A stretch of DNA of 42,878 nucleotides from Bacteroidales bacterium UBA3297 (GTDB lineage Bacteria; Bacteroidota; Bacteroidia; Bacteroidales; Paludibacteraceae), in assembly GCA_002362105.1 (NCBI GenBank), contig DETD01000032.1, forward strand, positions 1-42,878. The letters run 5' to 3'. The notes under the pieces are model-generated. The model was given only the letters and a program-made list of their open reading frames with translations. It made no database searches and was not told where the DNA came from. The translations under genes and the position numbers were made by a program. The stretch's first letter is position 1; every line of letters begins with the position of its first letter. Positions 1 to 8,562 of the stretch are shown piece by piece.

Positions 1-293
1 TTGTGCTACCTTTGTCCATGGTTTGAAATTTTATGTTTGGTCACACAAAGTTACAAACCTCTTGGGAAATGGACTTTTGTTCTTTTCCCTTTTTTTATTG
101 GTCAAACGGAAGTTTATCGGACAGCAATAGTAGAAAATACAATCAGCAAGATGCTCAAAGTTAGGATTTTTTGTCAATTCCGTAATAAAGAGCCTGACTA
201 GAAAAACATATACAAATATATGTAATTTCCAATAAGAGTGCAATATGGTGCGCGCTTACGTTTCTTTAAGAAGACACCTTAAAGCCCTATAAC
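1..293. other. Intergenic or edge region, no gene recognised
   Basis: Short open frames exist on both strands here, but their translations are low-complexity, rich in Phe, Lys and Cys, and resemble no protein I know. The stretch is AT-rich and lies downstream of the minus-strand gene that ends at 294. I see no clear terminator, promoter or RNA in it. Confidence 0.5.
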
Positions 294-1550
294 CTAATTA
301 TGTTTTTTTATAGGGAAACTATAGTTAATTTTGCTACCGTCGGAAAAAATGATGGATTTCTGATCCTTGTAACGGATTTCGTCCATTATCTGTTCAAGAG
401 AGTTTTTTTCAATAAAGATGTAGTCCTTCTCTAGCTGTTCGCGGTAGGCATCAGTATATAGCACAATTAGGCCATGTTGAACAAAATTGTTAACTTCTAG
501 CCATTTGTTGTTTTTCTTGTTAATTAGCATATAGAACTCTTTATGCAAAGCCAGTTGTTTGTCGATAACCTGCTTGAACAGGCCTTCCAGCCGGTCCCAT
601 TTTCCAACGAGGATGCGAAGTTCTTCCGCTATCCATGGCATAGACACACCACCTTCGTTAATTTCATAAAACGGAGTTATGCCAGCATAACACCAGATGT
701 TTTCCGGTAACGGATTCTTTCCGAGGAAATCGAGCAAATCCTTGTCATCTAACTCTGCCGCCTTTATCAGTTGGTCTATTATTTCTTGGCAACGGACTGG
801 TGGAATTGGGTAGGAGGTGTTTTCGAAATATACCTGGAATTTGTCGAAACCGATGTCTTCCAATATGTTCCGGTAAATTTCTCCCATTTTTTCAAGATAT
901 TCTTTTGTCTCATCTGGTACCCCGTCGAAACTGTTTCTTGGTATTTCCCCCAAATTGCTGGTCACGCTTAAATCGGTGACTCCTTTCTCTGCGAAGTAGT
1001 CGCTGATGTTGTAGAGTTCCCCATCGAACAGTACCGACGACATACCTTTTTTCAAGGCTATTTTCAGCTCACGGTCAAAATTAACCTTTTCGTCTGTGGC
1101 CGATAGTTTGGCCACAGAGCTTACGCCTCGGGCAATGTCAATACCTACCGACTCGCTATAGGCACAGGCCTTTTCATAATCGTGGTAAGCTACCAGGCAC
1201 ATTTCTCCTGCAATTTCCCGTGTGTGGGGGAATCCTGCAAAGTCTTCTGCCTTTAATATCAGAAAGACATCGTCTTCTGTCAGTTTACATAGCGTGGCCG
1301 GATTGCCATTTTTGGGGGAGTAGCCAACCTCAACCGGTTGTCCGGTAGCACTGTGTGTAAGGTAGAGTTGCTCCACATTCGTCATACCTGCTTTTTCATA
1401 CTCGTCGGCTAGTTTCTTCCTTTTTGCCTCGTTATTGTATTTTTGTACGTATGCGCCAAGCACTTCCGATTCCGATTCGTGTCTGGCTTCGTCCAGTTCT
1501 GCGTTCAATTGCTTGACAAAATCATTGTCGCTATATTTGTTGTCTGTCAT
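294..1550 (-). CDS. Hypothetical protein, 418 aa, second gene of an LRR-protein operon
   Basis: I do not recognise the family. The protein is soluble, acidic and mainly helical in appearance, with no signal peptide or membrane segment, so it is probably cytoplasmic. The first 60 residues are rich in Glu, Lys and Ala and may form a coiled coil; the middle and C-terminal parts contain aromatic-rich stretches. The ATG at 1550 is preceded by the sequence TTAGGATT. The upstream LRR gene has nearly the same sequence (AAGGATT) directly before its ATG at 3374, which supports both starts. The gap to the LRR gene is 54 bases without a terminator, so the two genes are probably co-transcribed. The function is unknown. 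Confidence 0.75.
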   Translation of the reverse strand: MTDNKYSDNDFVKQLNAELDEARHESESEVLGAYVQKYNNEAKRKKLADEYEKAGMTNVEQLYLTHSATGQPVEVGYSPKNGNPATLCKLTEDDVFLILKAEDFAGFPHTREIAGEMCLVAYHDYEKACAYSESVGIDIARGVSSVAKLSATDEKVNFDRELKIALKKGMSSVLFDGELYNISDYFAEKGVTDLSVTSNLGEIPRNSFDGVPDETKEYLEKMGEIYRNILEDIGFDKFQVYFENTSYPIPPVRCQEIIDQLIKAAELDDKDLLDFLGKNPLPENIWCYAGITPFYEINEGGVSMPWIAEELRILVGKWDRLEGLFKQVIDKQLALHKEFYMLINKKNNKWLEVNNFVQHGLIVLYTDAYREQLEKDYIFIEKNSLEQIMDEIRYKDQKSIIFSDGSKINYSFPIKKHN

Positions 1551-1604
1551 AATCCTAATTTTTAAAAGTTATAAATGGGTCGAATAAATCGAGATAGATA
1601 GCGA

Positions 1605-3374
1605 TTATTTAAACATAGATAAAACCGCATTTCCTATATTACGTGATAAACAGTTTTTTCCTTTTTCATCTCGTCCAAGAAGAGCGACTTCCCCAATTCC
1701 GTCGGTTACAATAAAACCATCGTATGCGTTTTGGCTTATTAGTTGGCTGATGTCGTTAACACACTGGAAAGGAATATAGCCGTAGGGGCTCTTGTTGCTG
1801 AATAAGTCGGTGTAGGTTACGTAAATGAACCGCTCCCCCTCTATTTCATGTTCATACAGTTTGCGGGTCTTCTTGTCGCAGAGCACATATATTCGCCCTA
1901 TATCCTGCAACCTGTTGATAATGGCATTGCCGTAATAAGTCTTCATGGTCGAGAAATAGTCCTCTAGCAGTTGGTCTCCCTTTTGGCAGGCGGCTGGCAG
2001 GTATTTGAAGTGTAGCAAAGTATGGGCATAACAAAGCAAGTTAAGGGGGTATTGGTCGAGGTAGTGCAACAGGTCTTCCGCATTGGTGGCGCATGGATTA
2101 AACAAATCTTTAACCGCATTCTGTTTGTATGCTTCCAGTTTGTCATTTTTTAGTCCGCTGAAACAGTAAACGCCAACAGGATTGAAGCGGACAGTAGCGC
2201 CGTCAGAAAGTTGCCCGCTCTGGTTTATGTTGAATGAATCTGCGTTACCCACATCCATCCCTTGAAGAAGGTCGGCAATAGGGAAGACGGTATCTCCGTT
2301 GTAAAATACCTTCTCAATGCCGTTGGCCTGCGCCATTTTTAACAGGTTTGCCACATTGGTGAACTCGTCGGCCGATTCCAGACTACCTATAAGGGGAACG
2401 TTATAGAAACCCTTGATGTCGTTTGACTCGATGTACTTTTTAGCCTGCTGGTAACGCTCGAAAAGGTAGATTTGTTGGTCGGCGCCAACCAGGGGGTAGG
2501 AATAGCCGTACTGCATCTCGGCTGTTTGCCAGTCGAGTAGCGCGAACACCCTTTCCGCAGCCTGTAACTTCTTTGTGGCCTGTTTGACGGCTGCCGGGTC
2601 GCCCTGCATTGCCCCGTTTTTGATTGAACTGAGTTTGGCTTTGAGTTTTTCATCGTCTTCGGCAGTCACTACCTGTAACCTGCCATTGTTATACACATAT
2701 GTGCTGACTGTACTCAAATCGTTATATGTACTGCTATAACGCCTTGCACATGAAAATTGGACTAAACTGGAGAATGCAGGCGATTTTTCTGAAATATAGA
2801 TGTTTTTGATATTGCCACAAAAAGCATAATCTTCAATTTCTGTCACTCCTTCGGGAATTACAATCTCATCAAGGTCGCAATAGATGGACATATACGCTAT
2901 CTTCTTCAAGCTTTGGGGAAGTATCAGGTGTTTGACTTTGTTATGCATAAAGGCATTCTCGCAAATTTCTTCAACGCCCTCGGGCACAACCAGGTATTGG
3001 TAGCTATCGGAATTATTCCCAATCCAGCCGTAGCATTTTTTCCCGTGGTCTGCCAATAGGAAGCCGAGCCTCAAATCGGTGTACTCGAAAGCATTTTTAG
3101 AAACGTATTCCAATTCTTTAGGCAGATTCAGTTCCTCTAAATCGTAGCATCCGGAAAAGGCATCCTCATCTATAACCTTGATGGAGTCGGGTAAAACCAC
3201 TTTTCTCAAACACTGGCAGTTTCTGAATGCCTTTGCCGCAATTTTAGTCACGGGACGGTCAACTCCATTTATTTGGAAGAAGGCTGGTACTTCTACAGTA
3301 GATTCTTTTCCTGTATACTTTTTAATGACGCAGTCCGTTTTGGTTGCATACACCTTAAAATCGCTTTTTCTCAT
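1605..3374 (-). CDS. BspA-type leucine-rich-repeat protein (LRR_5), 589 aa
   Basis: From roughly residue 40 to 200 the protein carries LRR_5 (BspA/Treponema type) repeats, with the typical alternation of 'I...AF.NC..L..V.LP.S...I...AF' seen as AAKAFRNCQCLRKVVLP and EDAFSGCYDLEELNLP. Such repeats normally bind other proteins. The C-terminal two thirds (about 220-589) has no domain I recognise. There is no signal peptide, although many BspA proteins are exported, so this one is probably cytoplasmic. The frame is open eight codons further upstream to a GTG at 3398. I prefer the ATG at 3374 because an AAGGATT motif precedes it. A minus-strand -7-like element TACTTTTG lies at 3458-3465. It is probably the first gene of a two-gene operon with the 418-aa protein. 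Confidence 0.8.
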   Translation of the reverse strand: MRKSDFKVYATKTDCVIKKYTGKESTVEVPAFFQINGVDRPVTKIAAKAFRNCQCLRKVVLPDSIKVIDEDAFSGCYDLEELNLPKELEYVSKNAFEYTDLRLGFLLADHGKKCYGWIGNNSDSYQYLVVPEGVEEICENAFMHNKVKHLILPQSLKKIAYMSIYCDLDEIVIPEGVTEIEDYAFCGNIKNIYISEKSPAFSSLVQFSCARRYSSTYNDLSTVSTYVYNNGRLQVVTAEDDEKLKAKLSSIKNGAMQGDPAAVKQATKKLQAAERVFALLDWQTAEMQYGYSYPLVGADQQIYLFERYQQAKKYIESNDIKGFYNVPLIGSLESADEFTNVANLLKMAQANGIEKVFYNGDTVFPIADLLQGMDVGNADSFNINQSGQLSDGATVRFNPVGVYCFSGLKNDKLEAYKQNAVKDLFNPCATNAEDLLHYLDQYPLNLLCYAHTLLHFKYLPAACQKGDQLLEDYFSTMKTYYGNAIINRLQDIGRIYVLCDKKTRKLYEHEIEGERFIYVTYTDLFSNKSPYGYIPFQCVNDISQLISQNAYDGFIVTDGIGEVALLGRDEKGKNCLSRNIGNAVLSMFK

Positions 3375-3398
3375 AATCCTTATAAATAAAATTTTCAC

Positions 3399-4311
3399 AG
3401 TATCGAAAGTGAGCCGTTGCTAATGCCTGCCCTTCTGTTCAATAGCTTTTTCATGTACAAAAGTAGGGTAGACATCTATGCAAATAAAGAGCAAATGTGA
3501 CAGATTAATGAGCAAATTGGCATAAAACAACGGCGTACACGCTATTTTATAACGGAATATAAAGGCTTTTATTGGAGTGTTTTACGCTAATATGTTGTAA
3601 AACATAACGGAAGGCGGACGAAGAAAACAGAAAAAACCTATATTTGCATACGCTTTGCGCAGGCTTTGTTGGGTATGCAATGCCAATAACACCTACGCAC
3701 AGTCTTCTAAACTCAAATTGACAAAAATACAACGAAAGGTCTTCCGTATGTTATAATACGGTGATACCAAACCTATTACTAGAAAAAATATAAACTCTTA
3801 AATAAATTACAGATGAAGAAATATTGGATGCGACAAGGAATTTGGCGTTTTGGCGGTTTACCATAACGCAGTTGTTTCGATACTGAGCTGCTGTTTTGGC
3901 GGTTTACTTGATTGCTAAGCCTTCCCCAAATATACTGACAAAGGTCTGACGGATTACGAATATAGCACCGTTGTTCTATGCCGGCAAGTTTCTTGTTCCA
4001 ATGCAGTGTCGCTTCTTCTCAATCACATAACCTATGACACAATATATATAACAACAATCATATTTTTTCGAGCACTGTGGAAAGAGCGTATTTGTCGACC
4101 TCGACGGTTGTCTGTGCAGTCTCCGTCTGGTGGGAGAGGGCAAAATTCGCCATCAGCGAGTAATTTCACAAAGAAAACAAACATTTCATTGCTATAAGCA
4201 AACTTTCAAGTTGACACTTGGGGCTGTATTCTACCATGAGAATGGGGGTACAGCCCTTCTCTTTCTGTAGGTCGCGTCGGAGCCTGTCCCAATGGAAACT
4301 AAACCTACGTT
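3399..4311. other. Long non-coding stretch with small inverted and direct repeats
   Basis: About 0.9 kb without a convincing gene. A -7-like element TATATTTG lies at 3639-3646, overlapping an 8-bp inverted repeat (TTGCATAC 3644-3651, GTATGCAA 3673-3680). A second inverted repeat is CCGTAT/ATACGG at 3744-3749 and 3756-3761. The 15-mer GTTTTGGCGGTTTAC occurs twice (3847-3861 and 3893-3907). A terminator-like hairpin (GGGCTGTA 4221-4228 with TACAGCCC 4249-4256, inner TTCT/AGAA) is followed by a T-rich run. The longest open frames (about 60 codons) look like chance. It could hold a non-coding transcript or gene debris, but the sequence does not decide this. Confidence 0.4.
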
Positions 4312-4342
4312 TTGGCCGCTTATAGGTATATAACTATCTTTG
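4312..4342 (+). promoter_or_regulatory. Bacteroides-type promoter for the lipoprotein gene
   Basis: The -33 TTG at 4312-4314 and the -7 element TATCTTTG at 4335-4342 are separated by 20 bases, which fits the Bacteroidota consensus (TTG, 19-21 bases, TAnnTTTG). A start near 4349 would leave a leader of about 36 bases before the ATG at 4385. Confidence 0.6.
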
Positions 4343-4384
4343 TCTAAAAATTGAAGGTTTAACCGTAGACTAGATTATTAAACA

Positions 4385-5131
4385 ATGAATAAAATTTTTC
4401 TGTCAGCAATCGCGCTGTTTGCTCTAGCCGCATGCACACAACAACCTAAAAATGCAGTCGACACCAATGCTTCCGCCAATGCTAAGAATGAAGTTGGGGT
4501 GAAAGATGAAACAGAAACTGCTGCCGATGCGGAAACTGAGATGACTTATAAGTCGAAACTCCTTACCAACCAGGGTGAAGAGTACGAACGTATGAAAAAC
4601 AACAGTTGGAAAGTGAATGGCGGTGTGGGTGCCAGAAACTTTGCTAACGCGCTATACATGGGTACGGACAATTATACGAAATATCCAGAAGACGCTAAAG
4701 AGGCGCTTGCTGACAAGGAGTTTTTCGATTGTGACGAGAAAAACGGGTATGCCTATCACTTTGAGGAAGGTGCCGGTGGCTGGACCTACGACTGCTGTTA
4801 TTGGAAAGGTGCAGATGGGAAGATAACGGTGGCCCTCTACAATCATAGCCACGACTGCTTTAGCGAAACAGAATACGACTGTTGCTCATACCTACTTTTC
4901 TTTAACTACAATGCCAGTACTCACATGCTGGAGCCAATTGAGCAGCCTTTTCAACTGGAGGTTGCAAATCCGAACCACATGAAATGTACTTTGCCCCGAA
5001 AAGGGAAAGATATTGTGTTGAATTTGAGCGATGAACAAACCTGTATGCCAAACGGAAGGGACTACTACCTCCTGAAATGGAATGGTAAGTCGTTCGATGT
5101 GTCGAAAACGGAAGCTCCTACTGAAGAGTGA
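4385..5131 (+). CDS. Predicted lipoprotein, 248 aa, cysteine-rich
   Basis: The N-terminus is a lipoprotein signal (MNKIFLSAIALFALAAC) with the lipobox LAAC, so Cys17 should be lipidated. A linker of about 35 residues rich in Asn, Ala, Glu and Thr follows, then a globular domain from about residue 55 with many aromatic residues and several Cys, including paired CC at two places. That suggests disulfides in the periplasm or at the cell surface. I recognise no family. It has its own promoter (4312-4342) and a good terminator (5176-5213), so it is probably a single-gene transcript. Confidence 0.8.
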   Translation: MNKIFLSAIALFALAACTQQPKNAVDTNASANAKNEVGVKDETETAADAETEMTYKSKLLTNQGEEYERMKNNSWKVNGGVGARNFANALYMGTDNYTKYPEDAKEALADKEFFDCDEKNGYAYHFEEGAGGWTYDCCYWKGADGKITVALYNHSHDCFSETEYDCCSYLLFFNYNASTHMLEPIEQPFQLEVANPNHMKCTLPRKGKDIVLNLSDEQTCMPNGRDYYLLKWNGKSFDVSKTEAPTEE

Positions 5132-5175
5132 GGTTCTCTGAGAGACGGTAGGGAAACCTAACAAATACTGCATTT

Positions 5176-5213
5176 AAAAGTCTAACTTTAATATTGCTTA
5201 AAGTTAGGCTTTT
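5176..5213 (+). terminator. Rho-independent terminator after the lipoprotein gene
   Basis: A 15-bp stem is formed by 5176-5190 (AAAAGTCTAACTTTA) and 5199-5213 (TAAAGTTAGGCTTTT), with one G-T pair and an 8-base loop. The T-rich 3' arm continues as CTTTTAT. It starts 45 bases after the stop codon at 5131. Confidence 0.75.
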
Positions 5214-5370
5214 CTTTTATCTGTATCGTAGAAATCATTAACATAAGAAGAAGCTACGCAACAAACCATACAATTGGGTGCTCCATCTTTTTTGTGCAGG
5301 TATTTTCGGGTTGTAACACGTTTTGTTACACCTTTTGCTTTTTTTGCTATGTCATTTAAAGATAACCAAT

Positions 5371-6393
5371 ATGTCAAACGAAAAAACAATGGATATGGAA
5401 CTAGAAATTGAAATAGCAATGGACCTCGGAACGGCCAACACTAGAATCTTCCACAACGATAAGATGGTGGTCGACGAACCGTCGGTTGTCGCTTTAGAAC
5501 GCAACAGTAATAGAATGATAGCGCTGGGGGGGAAAGCCCGGTCTATACAGGGTAAGGTCCATAGTAATATCAAATTTATTCGCCCGCTACGCGAAGGTGT
5601 AGTCGCCCAATATGCAGATTCCGAGTTACTCGTTCATGGCTTAATAAAGAAGGCTGTGCCAGAGCTTTCTCAATCCTCCATAAAGATGGTGGTTAGTATT
5701 CCTTCTGGCTGCACAGAAGTGGAAATACAGGCGTTAAGGCATGTCTGTGAAAAATCTGGCGTCCAGAAAGTCTTTATGCTTTATGGACCACAGGCTGCTG
5801 CTATAGGCATTGGGATTGATGTAGAAAATCCTAAAGGGTGTATGATTGTGGATATTGGCGGAGGTATTACCGATATTGCAGTCATTTCTCTTGGTGGCAT
5901 TGTAGCGAGCAAGACCATCAAGATGGGCGGTGATAGTTTTACTAACGATGTGATTAAACATATGAAACGCAGACATGGTATCGTAGTCTCTGAACATACA
6001 GCCGAATTTGTCAAGAACGATTTGGGTATAGTCCGTTCTGACGTAGGACAATCAGAAGACTACACTGTCCATGGCATAGACTATAACTCCTCCCGCAAGG
6101 AGGTTACAGTTACGCTAGAAGAAATTGCACTTTGTGTCGAGAAAACAGTATCGCACATTGAAGATGTGATCATTGAGGTGCTTGAAGAAATTTCCCCAGA
6201 GTTATACCAAGACCTTATCGAAAGCGGCATTTGGTTAACAGGTGGCGGTTCGTTATTGCGTGGTCTCGACAAACGTTTTAGCGACAAGTTCGGGATAGAG
6301 TTCCATGTAGTCGATGAACCGCTCTATACGGTTGTACACGGAACGAGTTTGGCACTCAAAAATCTTGACAAATACGCATTCTTAATGAAGTGA
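5371..6393 (+). CDS. mreB: MreB-like actin homologue, orphan paralogue, 340 aa
   Basis: This is a full-length MreB-family protein. MreB forms membrane-bound filaments that guide cell-wall synthesis. Visible motifs are phosphate-1 DLGTANT (residues 19-24), phosphate-2 IVDIGGGITDIAV (about 159-171) and the adenosine motif TGGGSLLRGLD near residue 290. Two conserved sites differ from ordinary MreB. The usual 'EP.AAAIG', whose Glu acts in ATP hydrolysis, reads GPQAAAIG (Gly139), and the usual GGGTTE reads GGGITD. No mreC, mreD, rodA or pbp2 lies next to it, so this is not the usual cell-shape operon and probably a paralogue. The ATG at 5371 gives the normal family length; an earlier in-frame start (5323) would add an unusual hydrophobic extension. 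An inverted repeat GTAACA/TGTTAC lies just upstream (5313-5329). Confidence 0.9.
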   Translation: MSNEKTMDMELEIEIAMDLGTANTRIFHNDKMVVDEPSVVALERNSNRMIALGGKARSIQGKVHSNIKFIRPLREGVVAQYADSELLVHGLIKKAVPELSQSSIKMVVSIPSGCTEVEIQALRHVCEKSGVQKVFMLYGPQAAAIGIGIDVENPKGCMIVDIGGGITDIAVISLGGIVASKTIKMGGDSFTNDVIKHMKRRHGIVVSEHTAEFVKNDLGIVRSDVGQSEDYTVHGIDYNSSRKEVTVTLEEIALCVEKTVSHIEDVIIEVLEEISPELYQDLIESGIWLTGGGSLLRGLDKRFSDKFGIEFHVVDEPLYTVVHGTSLALKNLDKYAFLMK

Positions 6394-6446
6394 AGCTAGA
6401 ATGTGCAAGAATATGATGATGTGTGAATTTATGTTCTTAGCGACCG

Positions 6447-7379
6447 TTATAGTGCCTCTATTTCTGAGATGGTAAGCCCTGTTACGGTCGATATAATAGC
6501 AGAGTCAACGCCGCATTCTTTCATTCTACGGGCATTCTCTCTATTTTTAGCCTGTGCACCTTTCTCCAAACCGATGGCCTCGCCCTCAGCGCGTCCCTCT
6601 GCACGTCCTTCAGCAAAGCCTTCGTCATGACCATTCCGTTTGGCCGTATCGAGACAGTTGTTCAAGTCCCACAGGTTCTTAAGGCTTTCCTCGTAAATCG
6701 AGCGCTCGTCAGGGTTGAACGAAGCGATTTCAGCCACCTCGAAAAGTTTGTGGAAAATGCCCTCGGTCAGTGCCTGCGGCTGTTCGCGCAGTTTGTACAG
6801 GTTCTTTATCACATACAGCCACTTGTCTAAAAACGTAGACAGCTCGCTCTCCTTTTTTGTGAACTTCGGCATCTCGAGGAACACGAAATTCAGGTTGTCG
6901 GAGAAGTCCCTGTTCTTCTGGTCTTTCAACTTGACGCGGGTCAGGTATTCGCCATCGTCAGACTTGTCCAACACGAAGTTCAGTATGCCGACCACATACA
7001 CTGGAGACAGCTTGTAGTCCCACGGGCGTTCCCGGTTTCCCTTCACCGCCTGCTCGCGGATGGCGAACGTGGAATAGTAGAGGGTTCTGTCGCGGAAGTT
7101 GTCCTGTTGCGCCTTCTGCATCTCCACAATAAAGCGCTCGCCCTTGTTGGTTTTGCAGTACACGTCGTAAATGGCGCGCCGTTCCTGCATGTTGTCTCCG
7201 AGTTGCTCTGTGCCCAGGTAGGTGACATTCGCGATGGCGGCGTCTCCCTCCAGATTGAAAAGTCCGTTCAGGAAACTGATGAGCAGGTCCTTGTTCGCCT
7301 CTGTGCCGAAAATCTTCTTGAAGGCGAAGTCAGTATAGAAGTTGATATAGCGCGAAAGTGCTGTTCCGGGGATACACAT
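6447..7379 (-). CDS. Rpn-family PD-(D/E)XK nuclease (PDDEXK_2 'transposase' family), 310 aa
   Basis: The N-terminus (YTDFAFKKIFG, residues 15-25) and the pattern Asp72 ... Glu86-x-Gln88 (IYDVYC, VEMQ) are typical of the Rpn/PDDEXK_2 family. Its members cut DNA and are linked to recombination and, in E. coli, to phage defence. The C-terminal part (about 218-310) holds AEGR tandem repeats and a conserved helical tail ending TGLTISEIEAL. The start MCIP is shared with a truncated copy at 42147-42452, which supports it. A promoter lies at 7403-7433. The gene is intact here and keeps its catalytic residues. It converges on mreB. Confidence 0.88.
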   Translation of the reverse strand: MCIPGTALSRYINFYTDFAFKKIFGTEANKDLLISFLNGLFNLEGDAAIANVTYLGTEQLGDNMQERRAIYDVYCKTNKGERFIVEMQKAQQDNFRDRTLYYSTFAIREQAVKGNRERPWDYKLSPVYVVGILNFVLDKSDDGEYLTRVKLKDQKNRDFSDNLNFVFLEMPKFTKKESELSTFLDKWLYVIKNLYKLREQPQALTEGIFHKLFEVAEIASFNPDERSIYEESLKNLWDLNNCLDTAKRNGHDEGFAEGRAEGRAEGEAIGLEKGAQAKNRENARRMKECGVDSAIISTVTGLTISEIEAL

Positions 7380-7402
7380 AGGCCGAATAATTTAGTGGTT
7401 TA

Positions 7403-7433
7403 CAAATTTAGCAATAAAGCCGAAACAATGCAA
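7403..7433 (-). promoter_or_regulatory. Promoter of the Rpn nuclease gene, part of a repeated element
   Basis: On the minus strand the -7 element is TAAATTTG (7403-7410) and the -33 TTG is at 7431-7433, spaced 20 bases. About 38 bp around it recur almost exactly at 17418-17455, upstream of an unrelated lipoprotein gene, and in shortened form upstream of the truncated Rpn copy near 42475-42500. Confidence 0.65.
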
Positions 7434-7473
7434 CCATGGGGGCACGGCTCTGTCGCCTTTAATCATCTCTTTA

Positions 7474-8460
7474 TTAGAAGACGCGACTGGTCCATTCTAT
7501 AGTTTGAACCTCAATCGGACGCGCTTCTTTCTCGTTTGACAGTTTTAGGAATTGTGTGATAGTTGATTCTTTAGGCCAACCGTTAGACCAGTAACGGAAG
7601 ATTTGTTTATGGGTGATGTCCATCGATGGCGTGTTGATTGAATTCTTCTGCCAAGCCTCGCCAATTTCCTTTCCCATTGTCCCGTCAAAAAGGAACATTT
7701 TTTTGTCGATAAGGTTTTTCACCTCGTTTGCGGAAATTCTTAGGTCTGTTTGTAAGTATATCACATAGTCGCCTTCGGTTCCGTGATTGTCTGGTTGGTC
7801 TTCACCGCTGTAAGCATAGGTCTTTTGGTTTCCTGAAACAGTGGTTGTGTCGCCCATAGAGAGGGCCTGACCGTGAATACAGAATAGTATATACATTTCA
7901 TCGTACATAGCCATAACGTCGGACTCGGTTTCACCTTTTGAAAGTAGTTCCTTCTTCATGGTGGCCTTATTAATCATCTTGCTCAACCCCGGATTCATTG
8001 CGTACATGTCTTCTACCATTTCGTCTGCCAAACTCTTATAATGCTTTATAATTTCTTTGTAGTTATCCACTTTTTTCAGACGTCCGTATTCGTCGGTCAC
8101 AAAGATGGCTTTCTGTGTGCCAAGTTTCTTTCCTGCAGATTTGGCAAGTGTGGTTAGCATTTTTCCCTTGTCGCTAAGCTGTGAGTCGGGTGCATAGTAT
8201 TCAGCGATGGGGGTGTACTCAATGCGGTAGCCCTTGTCGGTCTCGTCGAGGACTACCAATCTGAATTCAGTTCCAATATAGCTGTCGAAAAGGGTGTCCT
8301 TGCTGTCGTAGTTCAGCTTGTAGTGGGTATAATTGTAGGTGAGGGTGTCGTTTTTGTGGAAGTAGGCCACCACATTCACGGTAGAGTCTTTCAAATTGAT
8401 TTGTGCCTGGCCGGAAATGGCTGAAACAAGGCAGCAGAGAGCTAGAATTGTTGTTCTCAT
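7474..8460 (-). CDS. Exported protein of unknown function, 328 aa
   Basis: A clear signal peptide begins at the ATG at 8460 (MRTTILALCCLVSAISGQAQ), with cleavage likely after AQA or GQAQ. The frame is open 11 codons further to an ATG at 8493, which would add a polar stretch, so I prefer 8460. The mature part has no membrane segment or motif I recognise. It contains a strand-rich first half and a helical middle with several Met-rich stretches. It is probably periplasmic. The upstream neighbour (8563-10026) is 102 bases away (69 if the start is 8493) on the same strand and also exported, so the two may be co-transcribed. Confidence 0.7.
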   Translation of the reverse strand: MRTTILALCCLVSAISGQAQINLKDSTVNVVAYFHKNDTLTYNYTHYKLNYDSKDTLFDSYIGTEFRLVVLDETDKGYRIEYTPIAEYYAPDSQLSDKGKMLTTLAKSAGKKLGTQKAIFVTDEYGRLKKVDNYKEIIKHYKSLADEMVEDMYAMNPGLSKMINKATMKKELLSKGETESDVMAMYDEMYILFCIHGQALSMGDTTTVSGNQKTYAYSGEDQPDNHGTEGDYVIYLQTDLRISANEVKNLIDKKMFLFDGTMGKEIGEAWQKNSINTPSMDITHKQIFRYWSNGWPKESTITQFLKLSNEKEARPIEVQTIEWTSRVF

Positions 8461-8562
8461 TTTCTTGTGGGAAAAGTTGTTTTTATGGGGCATAATTAGC
8501 CGTTATTCAATAGTTGTTCGAAGAAGCTAAAATTGGCGGTCTAGTTGGGATACCGTCGGTGG

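Noticed and set aside
3813..3866. A 17-codon frame beginning MKKYWMRQG, similar to the start of a signal peptide
   Set aside because: Too short, stops at once and has no downstream coding continuation; probably chance or old debris.
4006..4197. A 63-codon plus-strand frame in the long intergenic region
   Set aside because: Composition is unlike a protein, and there is no promoter or start signal.
6447..7379. Annotation as an active transposase
   Set aside because: The family is often called transposase, but there are no terminal inverted repeats or target duplications; the PD-(D/E)XK Rpn nuclease assignment fits the motifs.
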